A DNA stretch of 64,000 bases, taken from Palaemon carinicauda (taxonomy: Eukaryota > Arthropoda > Malacostraca > Decapoda > Palaemonidae). The position numbers and the translations under genes were made by a program. Position 1 is the first letter of the stretch. Every line of letters starts with the position of its first letter. The notes below the pieces were generated by a model, which did no database searches, had not been told where the DNA came from, and saw only the letters and a list, made by a program, of their open reading frames with translations. The stretch covers positions 9,503,709 to 9,567,708 of the forward strand of contig NC_090735.1 of NCBI RefSeq assembly GCF_036898095.1, given 5' to 3'. Below, one piece after another: positions 38,313 through 50,785 of this stretch.

Positions 38313-40163
38313 CTAAAATAAAGACATTATAAGGTTAACAAACCTTGCAAGTCTTTTCAGTTCTCTAGCATTACTTGTATTGAGGAGCAGACTGAATTTA
38401 AAAGTGGTAGGTCTTCTACAATAGTAGGGCTTTAGGTATCTCTCTCTTATTTCTCTAATCACAGGACAAACTAAAACATAATGGTATTCATCCCCAACTT
38501 CAATGCCGTTGCATAGTGTGCAAGAGTGCTGATTCTCTTGCCTAGAATATCTTTCAGTTGCTACAGGAAGTTTGTGGGTACCACACCTATATTTACTAAG
38601 GGCAATTCTTTCTGGAGTATCTAAATTTATAATATACTTTTCTTGGCCAAATTCTGTCTTAAAAAGTTTATAATTACTACACAATATATTTCTTTCTACT
38701 TCTGCATACCACTGTTGTCTCTCTATATCTTTGAGTTTCATTTCTAGGCTATTTATTATCCACGTGTGATTGAAATTTTCTGGATGCTCCCATATATTTG
38801 ACATACCACATGAATCAAGGATAGTTTTAATTTTATGGATCCAACTAGACTTATACTCATTCGACTCGTATAGAATTCTAAGAAAACGATAAAAAACATT
38901 TGACAATTTAGACGCCTTTGATTTTACAATTCTCAACCAAAATCCAATCATCCGTTTGCAAATAGATATTTCAATTTTGAATCTGCCAAGATCCCCATAT
39001 ACCATGCAGTTTGCTGTTCGCTTGTTCACACAGAGCTGATTTTTCATGAACTTCTTGTGAAATGCTTCAACATGATCTAGTTTGTGGTAACCCCATATTT
39101 CACAACCGTAAGTCAAAATTGGTACAACTAGAGCATCGAATAGATCACAGTTGATATCAATGGGTAATTCAAGTTTTTTACATTTAATTAACATACTAAA
39201 TAATGCTCTACGTGCTTGAATGACTTGTTTCTTAATAGCTTTATCCATTTTACCATTATAATTGAACGTAGTACCAAGGTAAATATAATCATCTACAATT
39301 TCGATGCTCTCCTCACCATATTTAAAATTCGGGACATTTCTAACTTTTCCTCTAGAAAATACAACTACTTTAGTTTTGGAAACATTAATTTGAAGTTTCC
39401 AAGTATCACAATATTCTTTTACTTTGCTTAAGGCGTTTTGTAATTCCTTTGGGGATTCAGCCATTACAATAGTATCATCAGCATAAAGCAAAACGTAAAT
39501 ACGCAAAAACATTTCTATGTCAATACTACTTAATTTTTCATTTATTTCCCTTGAACACATATCCATCCCATTATAACCCCCGCTAAGAAAAGACTCGAAA
39601 TCATTTAGGTAGATGGCAAAAAGTAATGGGGAAAGATTCTCACCTTGTCTTACACCTATGTTACATTCGAAAAAGTTAGAAATTTTGTGATTCTGCTTTA
39701 CACATGATTTTGCATTATTATACATATTATATATGACAGCCATAACATTACCATTAATGCCATGTGAGATTACTTTTCCCCACAAGGACGACCTGTCAAC
39801 CAAATCGAATGCTTTTCTGTAATCAACGAACAAACAGTATATTCTCTTTTTTCGATGGAGATAGAAATTAACAAGTGAATGCAATACAAAAATATGATCT
39901 AGAGTACTATATCCTTCCCTGAAACCAGCCTGCTCCTCACCAAGTTGACCAGTGCTGTCAATATAATCAGTCAACCTTTTATTGACACAAGCGGTAAAAA
40001 GCTTCGCTACACAGCTCAGTAGTGTGATACCCCTATAGTTATCTGGGTCGTCAGGGGATCCTTTTTTCTTAAATATGGGTTTTATTATCCCTATACACCA
40101 ATAATATGGAACAACTGAGGAGATCAACACAATGTTAAAAATTTTACATATAACATTTAGCAT
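38313..40163 (-). CDS. LINE reverse transcriptase, truncated ORF, copy 4 (616 aa)
   Basis: Translation identical to copies 1-3. The (ATT)n run of the host element next to it is two repeats longer than in units 1-3. This is the last copy: unit 5 has no LINE. Confidence 0.85.
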   Translation of the reverse strand: MLNVICKIFNIVLISSVVPYYWCIGIIKPIFKKKGSPDDPDNYRGITLLSCVAKLFTACVNKRLTDYIDSTGQLGEEQAGFREGYSTLDHIFVLHSLVNFYLHRKKRIYCLFVDYRKAFDLVDRSSLWGKVISHGINGNVMAVIYNMYNNAKSCVKQNHKISNFFECNIGVRQGENLSPLLFAIYLNDFESFLSGGYNGMDMCSREINEKLSSIDIEMFLRIYVLLYADDTIVMAESPKELQNALSKVKEYCDTWKLQINVSKTKVVVFSRGKVRNVPNFKYGEESIEIVDDYIYLGTTFNYNGKMDKAIKKQVIQARRALFSMLIKCKKLELPIDINCDLFDALVVPILTYGCEIWGYHKLDHVEAFHKKFMKNQLCVNKRTANCMVYGDLGRFKIEISICKRMIGFWLRIVKSKASKLSNVFYRFLRILYESNEYKSSWIHKIKTILDSCGMSNIWEHPENFNHTWIINSLEMKLKDIERQQWYAEVERNILCSNYKLFKTEFGQEKYIINLDTPERIALSKYRCGTHKLPVATERYSRQENQHSCTLCNGIEVGDEYHYVLVCPVIREIRERYLKPYYCRRPTTFKFSLLLNTSNARELKRLARFVNLIMSLF

Positions 40164-40290
40164 ATCATGAGCTCGAGGACTTCAACAGGGAAAATAGCCC
40201 AGTGAGGAAATTTGTTTGACTTAAGATTTGATTTTAAGTATTCTCTAAAACTGTCTGGATAGGTAACCATCCTTGAAGGGAAGATATACA

Positions 40291-40333
<43 letters not shown>

Positions 40334-40668
40334 GTACATGTTTACGTACTTATATACATATATATATACATACGTACATATATACACATATATACATATA
40401 CATACATACCTATATATATAAATATACATGTATACCTACACACACATATATATATATATACATATATACATATACATATATAAATAATATATATATGTAT
40501 ATATATCTATATATACATGTATACATACATATATATATATACACATATTTATATGTATCTTATATATATGTATATGTATATATGTGTATATATATGTATA
40601 CATGTATATATATATATATTTATAGGTATGTATGTATATGTATATATGTGTATATATATATGTATGTA

Positions 40669-40703
<35 letters not shown>

Positions 40704-40704
40704 C

Positions 40705-40780
<76 letters not shown>

Positions 40781-41229
40781 AACACACACCCACCTACGTC
40801 ATCATCATCAGCTGTTAGTAGTCCACTACAGAACAAAGACCTCAGACATGTCCTTTTGCTTGCGTCTGTTAATGGTCTTTCCATGCCAGTCCATACCCAT
40901 AAACTTTCTTAGTTCATCAATCCATCGTCTCTTATCTTCCTTTCCTTGCTTCGTTTGCAATGACTATGGACCCATTCTGTTATTGTTAATGTTCATCTAT
41001 TTTCTGCCCTTGTCCATTTTTTTCCCTTACATGTTGTTAGAATATCCTCTTCTTTAGTTTGCTCTTGTATCTATGTTATTCTTTTTCTGTCTCCTAGTGT
41101 TATTCTTATTATTACTCCTTCCATAATTACTTGAGCTGTAAATAGCTTCTAAGGCTTTGGTAATGCTCCAAGTTTCTGATGCATATGATATTAAAGTTAA
41201 TTCTGGTAGGACCAGTATTGTGTATATAT

Positions 41230-41299
<70 letters not shown>

Positions 41300-41347
41300 T
41301 GTATATATATATATTAAGTTCTGCTTTATATAAGACTAATCCTTAGA

Positions 41348-41427
<80 letters not shown>

Positions 41428-41620
41428 TTCTTAACTAAAAATCCCTACCATTATTATCTCTTAGATTCTTGGTAAACAAAGCCAATTTGGTGCACCTTGA
41501 AAACGTATAACGAATCTCTCGTATTTCGCCATTTGTCACTCCTTAGGTTTTCATATTATTTTATTTTCATATATTTTGCAAGCAACATTTCCTTTTGTAA
41601 CCTTTTACCTTTATAATTGC

Positions 41621-41694
<74 letters not shown>

Positions 41695-42187
41695 GGGTGG
41701 AAATGATTTCCATAGTTCAAGGCCATATTGTTTGATTTTTATTCCCTTTCTTATAGATAACATTTAAATTTTCATTTATCAACGATTTTTTTTACCCCAA
41801 TTTATTTATTTTTATTCGTTATATTTAATATCTATTTTATTTTATTATTTTATTAAAGATTAATATAAATATCCTTATAAGATTTAAATTTCTACTTATC
41901 ACAGATATTCACCCCAATTTATCTATTTTATCCGTTTTATTTAATATATATTTTATTTCATTCTTTTATTCAAGATTAATATAAATATCCTTCATATAAG
42001 ATGTAAATTTTTACTTATTACAGATTATTACCCCAATTTATTTTTCTTCATGCGTTATATTTAATATATATTTTATTTTATTAATATATTTAAGATTAAT
42101 ATAAATGATAGTTTTTCTTCCCGATGTTAATCGGCCCAGCTTTATAAGAGTCAAGTTTGACTTATTGGGCTGGTTAATTTCCTCCCT

Positions 42188-42265
<78 letters not shown>

Positions 42266-42678
42266 ATTATAATAATAATAGAAATAATAATTCCCTTTCT
42301 TTTTCTTTTTTTCTGCCTACTCAGTCAAGTAATTGTATTATGAATAATGTTTTGTACTTCCAATGTAGAGGTTGTCAAACAGATAGTGGAGTCTTCCTCT
42401 GAGCGTTGTGACATTTTGTCTTCTTTCCCTTTTATTTCCTACATGGCTGAGGACTATGAAGCTTGATGTAGATGATGAATGAAGAAATATGGATTTAAAA
42501 CCTTAAGATAGTGATGACTGGTGAAATCTAACCTAGGCCCTTTGCGTCAATAGGCGTAGGAGGAGATGATGTTGATAGAGTATTAGGATATTGTTAATTA
42601 AAACATTTTTCTTTTAAAAACAATAGTTTATTCAGATAAATAGTTTTGCATCATCGTCCCCTAAATGCTGTAGACGTC

Positions 42679-43401
42679 CTAAGCATAAGAGGGCGCTGGA
42701 TTGTACTGAGGCTCTCCCTCGTAAGTGACCTCAGCCACGAAACCCGAGTCCCCGTTGACGTTGTAGGACACCTTCTGCAGGCGACCGTCGGGAAGGAGCA
42801 CATAGTAGGATCCCTGAGTGTCGTAGCCATCACGGGCTTCCTGGTGGCCGAAGTCGTTGCCCGAGTAGTCGTCCTTGACGGCGTAGTTGAAGTCGTACTT
42901 GGCTGGTTCCTGTCAGTTTACGAAAATATTATTCAATGAATACCTTAAACTTTGTTACCATTTCAATTGTTTTGAAGTTATGAATAATGACATGTAATTA
43001 TTTTGATTTATAACTGACCTCGTGAGATGGAGGAGGGGCGTATCCATACTGGGGCTGGGAGGGGGCCCCAAACACAGCAGCCACGAGGGCCAAAGACAAG
43101 CAAACCTGACAGGAATGGAACATGGTTAGTGTCAAAACTGATAATGGTCATGGTTTCATGAACCGTAATTACTTCATTAATGTAGACTCCTTTCAGTTAA
43201 GTTTATCACTTATATGGTTCCTGCATGATTATAAAACAGGAATTAAATGTGAAGCATCGTAGTTACTTTTCGATGATTGAATAGATATTAATGAAACTTC
43301 TTTAAAATTATATCTTATTGCTATGAAATGCTTTCACAGAAACAAGAGTTATGTCATATTCCAAAAATAAATAGTTAGCTTTGCTTTACCTTAGCGATCA
43401 T
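42679..43401 (-). CDS. Cuticle protein A5, R&R domain, 109 aa, 3 exons
   Basis: Exons 43390-43401, 43019-43105 and 42679-42909, stop TAG. Same predicted protein as A1. TATA box 43449-43456; TGTCCTTGACA 43549-43559; poly(A) signal 42627-42632. Confidence 0.9.
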
Positions 43402-44082
43402 GATGAGTTCTCTGAATGGGATATGATAGAACACAGCTGCAAGATGGTCTTATATACGTGAAGTCGGAGAAGGAGGAGTTAAGACTCACTTGGATTACTG
43501 GAGAAAGGTCCTCTCAGAGAACTAAGACCTTCTCTTACTCCACCCATCTGTCCTTGACACTGCTCCAGAGTGGAATCATTCTGGGACTACATATTGAGCT
43601 TAGTCTTTGGCTATTTATGCACGTATTAGGGGACAATATTGCTTACATTTATAACAGTCTCCAAGTGCTATTTTCATTTTATTTTGTGATATTAATATTT
43701 GCTTGTCTTCACGAGGCGTGTCCGGATGGCTATTACTGTTATCTTCTATCTTCAAGATGTTCTTTGGTTCGAACCTAAAGTCTACTAATTTGTCGTATTC
43801 ACATAACAGCCTTTCTCCTCTCCTATCATTGTGCTTTTTATAGTTATTCTAATACTTTATACAGATTATCCTTATTAATCGGGATCTTTTCTTATATTCA
43901 TACTTTCTCTTGTTCGGAGGCACCAGTTAGGTATTAACTGATAAGCGGAGTGAATGTAATTGACTTTATTTCCACAAACAGCGAGCTTTTATAACAAGTT
44001 TCCGCGAAAGGTCACAAAATTTTAAGGCGATTGATAAATTCAGGTATTAACAAGTTATCTGTGCTAGGGGAAAGCGATAATG

Positions 44083-44144
<62 letters not shown>

Positions 44145-46237
44145 CCGTTAAAGTTTACACTCTTAATTCCTTATGACGAAATTCCCAACACTTCTTGATA
44201 ATGGTTTAATTCATTGCTTAAAAAGACTCCTAATAGGATTTGAGGCCAAATGGCCTGAAGAAAGATTTCCTAAATTCTCACTGTTTCTATTTATAAGTAT
44301 TTGATTAGAAATATTTCGGATATATTTCACATTTCACATATTTAGCAGAACTTGATAAGTGATATTAAAGATATTCAAAGCTCAGGCAAAAAACAATATT
44401 CCTGTTCATTCTTCATATCTTTTTTTAAGTTTTATAAGTCATTACTTGAATCTAGCAATGTAAAACATCGTTTGTTTATACAGTTTTCACATCTAATGGA
44501 AAAGGATTGAACTTTATCTGTTTGTAAATAAGTGCTTGGAAGCCAGGTAGAAACAAGTGATTCAATTAAATGTTCAACGTCCTTGTAAAAGTATGATAAA
44601 CTTAAAAGAAAGATTAAAAATATTTTTTCTATTTTCAAATACAGACTGAAATAGAAAAGAAAACTGAAAAATGTTTGCTGTACTCATCCAAAAATCCTTT
44701 AGGTGGGGATTACAGTAAAGATTTATGCCATTCCTAAATACTAACTCAGTTGAACATTTAGAAACTGAACGTTAATCTGTATTTAGATTCCACTTATCTT
44801 AAACAAGTTCCATTGGGAAATACATAATGATATTATGACGAAACGTAGCTAATATATGTTTATTTGCAAAATACACATTGCAAAAAATACTGTTTACCTA
44901 ATAAGAATTAATCTAAGATGAACAACAGTCCATTGTGAATATTCATAGATGTTGATAAATGATTGTGTAAAGTCTTTTGAAAGATTTTTTTTCTTCTTTT
45001 TTTTTCTTTTTTGAGAAAAAGATGTTGCTCTCCATTCTTCAACAATAAACTGCTCTTCTTGACAAGTGGATGGCTCCATAGAAAGATTCTCAAGCCACTG
45101 AAGAATTCACCCTTTAACTACAGAATCAGAGTAATGACCCAGTTCATTAAAAATTCCATAGCATTAGTAGAGTCCTAAATGTACAGTACATGACATAAGT
45201 ATCGAACCCTCTTAGACACATTACACCATTCAGCCCTTTATATCGCGGCCACCAAGAGTAGACACACTCGTGCATTATCTGATATCGAGTATTTTCCTTT
45301 CCAGTAAGTCTTTCTCATCATCTAACCAATCTTTTAGAGCCTCTCCTCTCTTCCTACCGCATCCTTCTCATCATCATCATTTCCTACGCCTATTGACGCA
45401 AAAAGCCTCGATTAGATTTCACCAGTCGTCTCTCTTTTGAGCTTTTAATTCAATACTTCTCCATTCATCATCTACTTCACACTTCACAGCCCTCAGCCAT
45501 GTAGGCTTGGGTCTTCCAATTGTTGTAGTGCTTTGTGGAGCCCATTTGAAAGTCTGGTGAGCTAATCTTTCTTGGGGAGTGCGATGAGCATACCCAAACC
45601 ATCTTCATCTTACCTCCCAATACCTCTTAATTTATACAATCTTTCCACGAAGATGTAGCTGTCTGTTCCTTTCACAATACCAAACCACATGAAAAGACCA
45701 GTTCATCTTTCACCAATGCCAACCCTTTGGACTGCTTTACTCCACATTCTCACCATGTCAGCTCTTCTTACACCGTTCACACTTCACAAACAGGTTTTTG
45801 CAATAGGTTCATCCTCTTTCCTTTCATTCACATTCAACATTCATACTTCACTTTCATAAGATATAGATGGTTTCATAATCTCTTCATTCATTTCCACTTT
45901 GGCTTCCATTGACAGCTCAAGTATCTTACAAATTTCTTGCACACATTCTGTTCCATTTCTAGCTGTTTCTATTCTTTAACTCACCTCTTCTCTCATCTTG
46001 TCCTCAACCATTTATATAAGTATAAAACACTTCAATTCTTCCATTACTCCAATTTTTTTGTTTCCAATTCTTTTCATCCCTTTCCTCTTTTTTTTCTATT
46101 TACTCTTGCAGATACTTTCAAACTCAATTACCAGTTTCTGGATTTTCTTTTTACGTCATTTCCCTATCCCTAAACAATTTGCTTACAGCTACTATCCTTT
46201 CTCTGGCTCTCACACCATTCTATCCGTATATATATAA

Positions 46238-46295
<58 letters not shown>

Positions 46296-46313
46296 GTGTG
46301 TGTGTGTGTTTCC

Positions 46314-46367
<54 letters not shown>

Positions 46368-46492
46368 ATATATGTGTGTGTATTTATATGTATATATATA
46401 TGTACCTATACATATATATGTGTGTATATAGGTATGTATAGATTTACACAAATACTGTATACACATTTATATATATATTTGAATACACACAC

Positions 46493-46565
<73 letters not shown>

Positions 46566-46567
<2 letters not shown>

Positions 46568-46691
46568 TTGATTGGCCTATCGTGGCATGGTTGGAAGCGA
46601 CCTGGCCTTTCATTAGAAGGGCTAGGGTTCGATCCCAAGTATGAGATAGAAATTTATTTCTATTTGAGCACGATGTTGTGTTGATATTTAT

Positions 46692-46693
<2 letters not shown>
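46566..46693 (+). mobile_element. tRNA-derived SINE, unit 5
   Basis: Same element and position within the unit as 5804-5931, inside the most rearranged of the AT tracts. Confidence 0.6.
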
Positions 46694-46738
<45 letters not shown>

Positions 46739-46786
46739 TACACACTCCCATATATATGTATATATATATGTGTGTGTGTGTATTTA

Positions 46787-46859
<73 letters not shown>

Positions 46860-47080
46860 CATTGATAGATAGATAGATAGATATATCCAGATTAGTGGAT
46901 AAAAAAACCAGTAAGAGTAATAGATTAAGCAATTTGAGTATTAGTCTTAAATTACTGTAAGCCTACGACTGAATTGAAGGGTAAGCAAATTAATACGATA
47001 TTCATCTTATCGATAGTTTATTTGAAAAAAAAAGAATCTTTCATAAATATTTTCGGTTCATCTTTTCATAAATAGACGTC

Positions 47081-48128
47081 TTAAGCATAAGAGGGCGCTG
47101 GATTGTACTGAGGCTCTCCCTCGTAAGTGACCTCAGCCACGAAACCCGAGTCCCCGTTGACGTTGTAGGACACCTTCTGCAGGCGACCGTCGGGAAGGAG
47201 CACGTAGTAGGATCCCTGAGTGTCGTAGCCATCACGGGCTTCCTGGTGGCCGAAGTCGTTGCCCGAGTAGTCGTCCTTGACGGCGTAGTTGAAGTCGTAC
47301 TTGGCTGGTTCCTGTCAGCACAAGAAGATTTATTAATGCTAACTTTTAGAGGATTATTTCGGCTATCATGTTTATAAGATAAACAGTCCATTAATCAGTG
47401 GGTACTTTTTTTTATTTAATATGAGATTTTTTATCATATTTTTGAACTAAATAAGTTACCCTACATTTGTACATATAATGGAAATAATTGACGTTTAAAT
47501 CTTTCTGATATTAATTACATATCGCTGGAACCATTTTTATACCTACGAGAATTCCATTCTTACCTCGTGAGTAGGTTGAGGGGCGTAGGCATAGGAAGGC
47601 TGGGATGGGGCGCCTAAGACAGTGGCAACGAAGGCCAAAGCCAAACAAATCTATAAGAAAAAAGGAATTAGTTAGGTTTGTATAATTCATATTCTGGGAA
47701 TATATTTCCTGAATTCAGTAACTTCGAAAATTTAAATTTTTGTACATTTCAAGTCATGGTTCACATATAGCGGAAAATGTGGATAATAAACCCCAATGAA
47801 TAAAGTAAATAAAACAGAATCGTTTGGAAAACTTGAAGCTCAGCAAACTTATTTTCTTCAAAAAGGTACAGTTAGATACAGAAATTCCTAGTACAGCTCA
47901 CTCTGAAGAAGTGCACCTTGTCACACTGAGTGGAGAGCTTCATGTAGCCTGACCGACCACATATCTCAACCGAAATTTATCTGTTTGGTTACTCGCCACC
48001 CAGTAAGGGTGTGAAAGGATGCACTCAATCAGTCGGGTGCCTGGAATTTCTGTGTCCAACTGTACATCTAAGAATTCCAAGAATTCCACAACGGTTCAAC
48101 GCTTCCTATTTGTTACCTTAGCGATCAT
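47081..48128 (-). CDS. Cuticle protein C, R&R domain, 109 aa; B-type 3' end on a C-type body
   Basis: Exons 48117-48128 (MIAK), 47564-47650 and 47081-47311, phase 0, stop TAA. Exon 2 reads ICLALAFVATVLGA for the signal peptide, then a distinct linker (PSQPSYAYAPQPTHE) with Ala and Gln/Thr changes. Exon 3 has DTQG, like A and not like B1-B4. The 3' UTR and poly(A) signal (47017-47022) are those of B genes, while intron 2 and exon 2 match gene F at 60-61 kb. The gene is therefore a junction between two paralogue types, with the switch inside or at the edge of exon 3. Intron 1 (47651-48116) holds a MITE. A functional secreted cuticle protein is expected. Confidence 0.87.
47869..48062. mobile_element. 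Tc1/mariner-like MITE in intron 1 of gene C
   Basis: Terminal inverted repeats CAGTTAGATACAGAAATTCC (left) and, reverse-complemented, CAGTTGGACACAGAAATTCC (right), 18 of 20 identical. The element is flanked on both sides by TA, the target duplication expected for the Tc1/mariner superfamily. It is about 194 bases with no coding capacity. It is absent from intron 1 of the related gene F. Confidence 0.65.
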
Positions 48129-48310
48129 GATGTGTAAGAGAAGAGGACTGTGATGTCGGGGAATAGAATACTCGCCTTTATATAACGGAGAAGAGAAAGG
48201 AAGTCGTATGGTCTTAGAGGTCGAAGCCTGAAGGAGAGAGAAGAAGAGGAAGGAAGTCCTTAGGGGTTAAAAGAGAAGGAATTTCCATTGAGCCCCTCCC
48301 ATCCTTGACG
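48129..48310 (-). promoter_or_regulatory. Gene C promoter
   Basis: TTATATAAA box at 48177-48185, 48 bases from the ATG. Just beyond it is AAGAGAAAGGAAGTC, also found next to the TATA box of gene F. A partial block 2 (ATCCTTGACG, 48301-48310) keeps the CCTTGAC core of the A/B/D/E promoters. Confidence 0.6.
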
Positions 48311-49139
48311 GACGACTGTTAATGGTCTCCTTTGAAGGTCGAATGTACTGTACCCATATACGTCAGAAAATCTTTTTGAATAGCATTTGTCAGTATGTTT
48401 TAGATACATTTCTTACTCGAGACAAAAGGATATTTCATTTTTTATCTTAGTGAATCAGGTTTTGAGCAAATTGACTTTGCTATTCTAAGGCTGGAGTTTA
48501 TTAAATGGCCTAAAGTTTATCTATGGCTTGTAAATCAACCTAATTTAATTTTTCGAAGGGATCACTTCCTTTCTTTTACATTTCGTACACCTTTTTTGAT
48601 TCATGGTGTAACCTTTCCCTCACAAATTTTAAAGGCTTTAAGTTTGTAAACCAATGTTGGCTTATAAAAATGCAACATAATACTTACGTCAAATCTTTCT
48701 TGTTAATACTGTACTTTTCCAAACGAAACATGTTCTGATAGAGATTTAAACGTATCAGTTTATAAGACGTCTACTGAAAAACACGTGGTGTCATGGAAAT
48801 TTGAAGGATCTAAGACTGAAAGGAGGAAAAGAGTTGCGTTTAAGAATCTTTGAGTAGATGACGCATGTAATTCATGAGTAGGCTTCAACCCCTGAGACCC
48901 CGAGGGTCCTTCAGCTCTAAACATAGTTCATAAGAGGCAAATTGGATGTATAAAAATGCCATTCAGATAACTTTTCCTTCACAAAACTTTTACCTAAATC
49001 GTGGAGCACAGGCCACGAAAGTTCGGAACGATAGTAACGTACTCTGTATTGGTTAGATGAAAATTGCATACGAAGTTATTGATGGGGAAATTGGATCGTT
49101 GGGAAAGTGATATCTGAAATCTAGAAGAGAAATCCATTC
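48311..49139. other. Intergenic, no gene recognised
   Basis: No ORF with a recognisable domain, no splice pattern like the cuticle genes and no repeat family that I recognise. Confidence 0.5.
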
Positions 49140-49400
49140 GTATCTGTATTGTACCGCTCGTGTTTCATACACGCTCATATACTAATGCTATTGCTTTTTT
49201 TAATTTATCTCTCTCCCGCAATGATAACAGAATAATCTATTTAAGCTTGCAATTGCATGCTTTAGATTTGTTATTTTTTGTGACATTCTTGCTCTCAACT
49301 GCTTGTATATAAACTCGTTTTCTGTTGAATAAATGTGACTTGAACTCACCTTCCTCTCTGTTAGCACCCAACACCAACGTTGCCTCAGTGTAATCATGCA
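49140..49400 (+). repeat. Dispersed repeat, possible LTR-like end (copy 1)
   Basis: On the plus strand it contains TGTATATAAACTCG (TATA-like), 20 bases later GAATAAATGTG (poly(A)-like), then CTCTCTGTTAGCACCC. Its reverse complement matches 51511-51880. The order of promoter-like and poly(A)-like signals resembles a solo LTR, but no primer-binding site, TG...CA ends or gag/pol were identified. Confidence 0.45.
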
Positions 49401-49667
49401 AAAACATTTTTATTTGCATTTTGTATCAAGGTATCTTTACTGAGGAAGTAAATAAAATGGTAACAGATATTTCGACGATATACTTTGAAGGATATTCATC
49501 TGATTTTAGATTTCCTGGGTCAGTTGATTCTGTCTATCCTTAATATTTGCAAATACTGTTACTCAAGTGACGTACTGTAATGCTGAAATCACGTCGATAT
49601 TATTTCAATTCTTTGATTCAGAGAATGACCCATAACATTTGTGAAAAAACTTTATGAACTGAGTAGT

Positions 49668-49984
49668 GGGTTGTGATGGCCTATTGGAAACTTGCCTACT
49701 TGGTGATCTGTTTGGCTGGGGTTCGAGATCCGTTCAAGCTCGATAGTTTCTTGTTGTACTGACTGCAACCTTACCATCCTTTAGAACTAAGATTTGGGGT
49801 TTGGGGGAGCCCATAGTTCTACCTGCTCAGTCTTCAGCAGCCATTCCTGGAATCCCTTCCTGGTTCTAGCTTGGGTGGAGAGGGGGTCTGGGCGCTGATT
49901 ATATTCATACATGGTTAGTCGTTAGGGCATTGTCCCTGTCTCATTGCCTCTGCCATTCATGAGCGACCTTTAACCTTTAAGAAT
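49668..49984 (+). mobile_element. tRNA-derived SINE (second family)
   Basis: The head GGCCTATTGG and the B box GGTTCGAGATCC (49720-49731; one extra base relative to the pol III consensus) are followed by a non-tRNA body with CCTTACCATCCTTTAGAACTA, GGGGGAGCCCATAG and CATTCATGAGCGACCTTTAA. It resembles a SINE family I recognise from decapod genomes, from memory and not from a search. Confidence 0.6.
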
Positions 49985-50298
49985 AAATTTCTGAAGTTTA
50001 TATTTTTTTTTGCAGTTTTATAGCTGAATTTGAATATTTATCGGAAAACTAATTTCCTATATTTCCCTTGTCATTTGGCAATATTCCTGTACTTTCTATT
50101 TTACGTGTTACTAACTCCATTTTCCAAGCAATTTCTTGATCTTTATTCTATTTCCTCCGCAAACACTTTATCTACAATCCCTCTGCTAAACTTTATCACG
50201 TTCATACGATATCAATTTTCAAAATCTACAATTTCTTAATTATTTAATCATGTCTTCCAATTCCTTCAACAATATTTCTATCGCTATTTTAGTTTCTC

Positions 50299-50622
50299 AT
50301 GGTCTTCCACTGTCTTGGGGATAGAGTTCTCTTGCTTGAGGGTACACTAGGGCATTCTATTCTTACTTATTTTTCTTCCTCTTGATTTTTTATGCTTTAT
50401 AGTTTATATATGAAAGATTTATTTTAAAGTTATTACTGTTCTTAAAATATTTAATTTTGATTGTTCATTACTTCTCTTGTAGTCTATTTATTTCCTTGTT
50501 TCCTTTCCTTACTGGCCAATTTTCCCTGTTAGAGGCCTTTGGCGTATAGCATCCTGCTTTTCTAACTAGGTTTGTGTCTTAGCTTGTAATAATAGTAATG
50601 ATAATGATAATAATAATGAGGC
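50299..50622 (+). mobile_element. (AAT)n-tailed dispersed element, long copy
   Basis: Starts near TGGTCTTCCACTGTCTTGG, passes TTCTCTTGCTTGAGGGTAC, TTTATATATGAAAGATTTATTTTA and TTTTCCCTGTTAGAGGCC, and ends in TAATAATAGTAATGATAAT. No ORF. This is the most complete plus-strand copy in the window and shows the order of parts that other copies keep only in pieces. Confidence 0.65.
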
Positions 50623-50717
50623 TGTTTAATCACCCATGTCTTCTTCAAGTCTCCTCATCTTAGTCAAGCCTTTTCCTGCCAAAGGTTTGAAATTTTTTTC
50701 TGCAGCCTCTACACACA

Positions 50718-50783
<66 letters not shown>
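50718..50783. repeat. (CT)n microsatellite
   Basis: CACACA leads into an uninterrupted CT tract of about 65 bases. No gene seen from 50784 to 51510. Confidence 0.9.

Positions 50784-50785
<2 letters not shown>

Larger units (their letters stand above)
40779..47311. repeat. Tandem array unit 5, truncated (edge unit)
   Basis: Matches the other units from the LINE relic (40795-41219) through gene A5, the LINE relic (45367-45724) and the SINE (46566-46693) to the B-type 3' flank and exon 3, then stops matching at the exon 3 splice acceptor. Its right half has more private changes than other units, such as CCTTTCTCTGG for CCTTTTTCTGG, ACACACTCCC for ACACACACCC, GAGTATTAG for GAGTAATAG and ACGATATTC for ACGACATTC. 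This fits an array edge. Confidence 0.9.
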
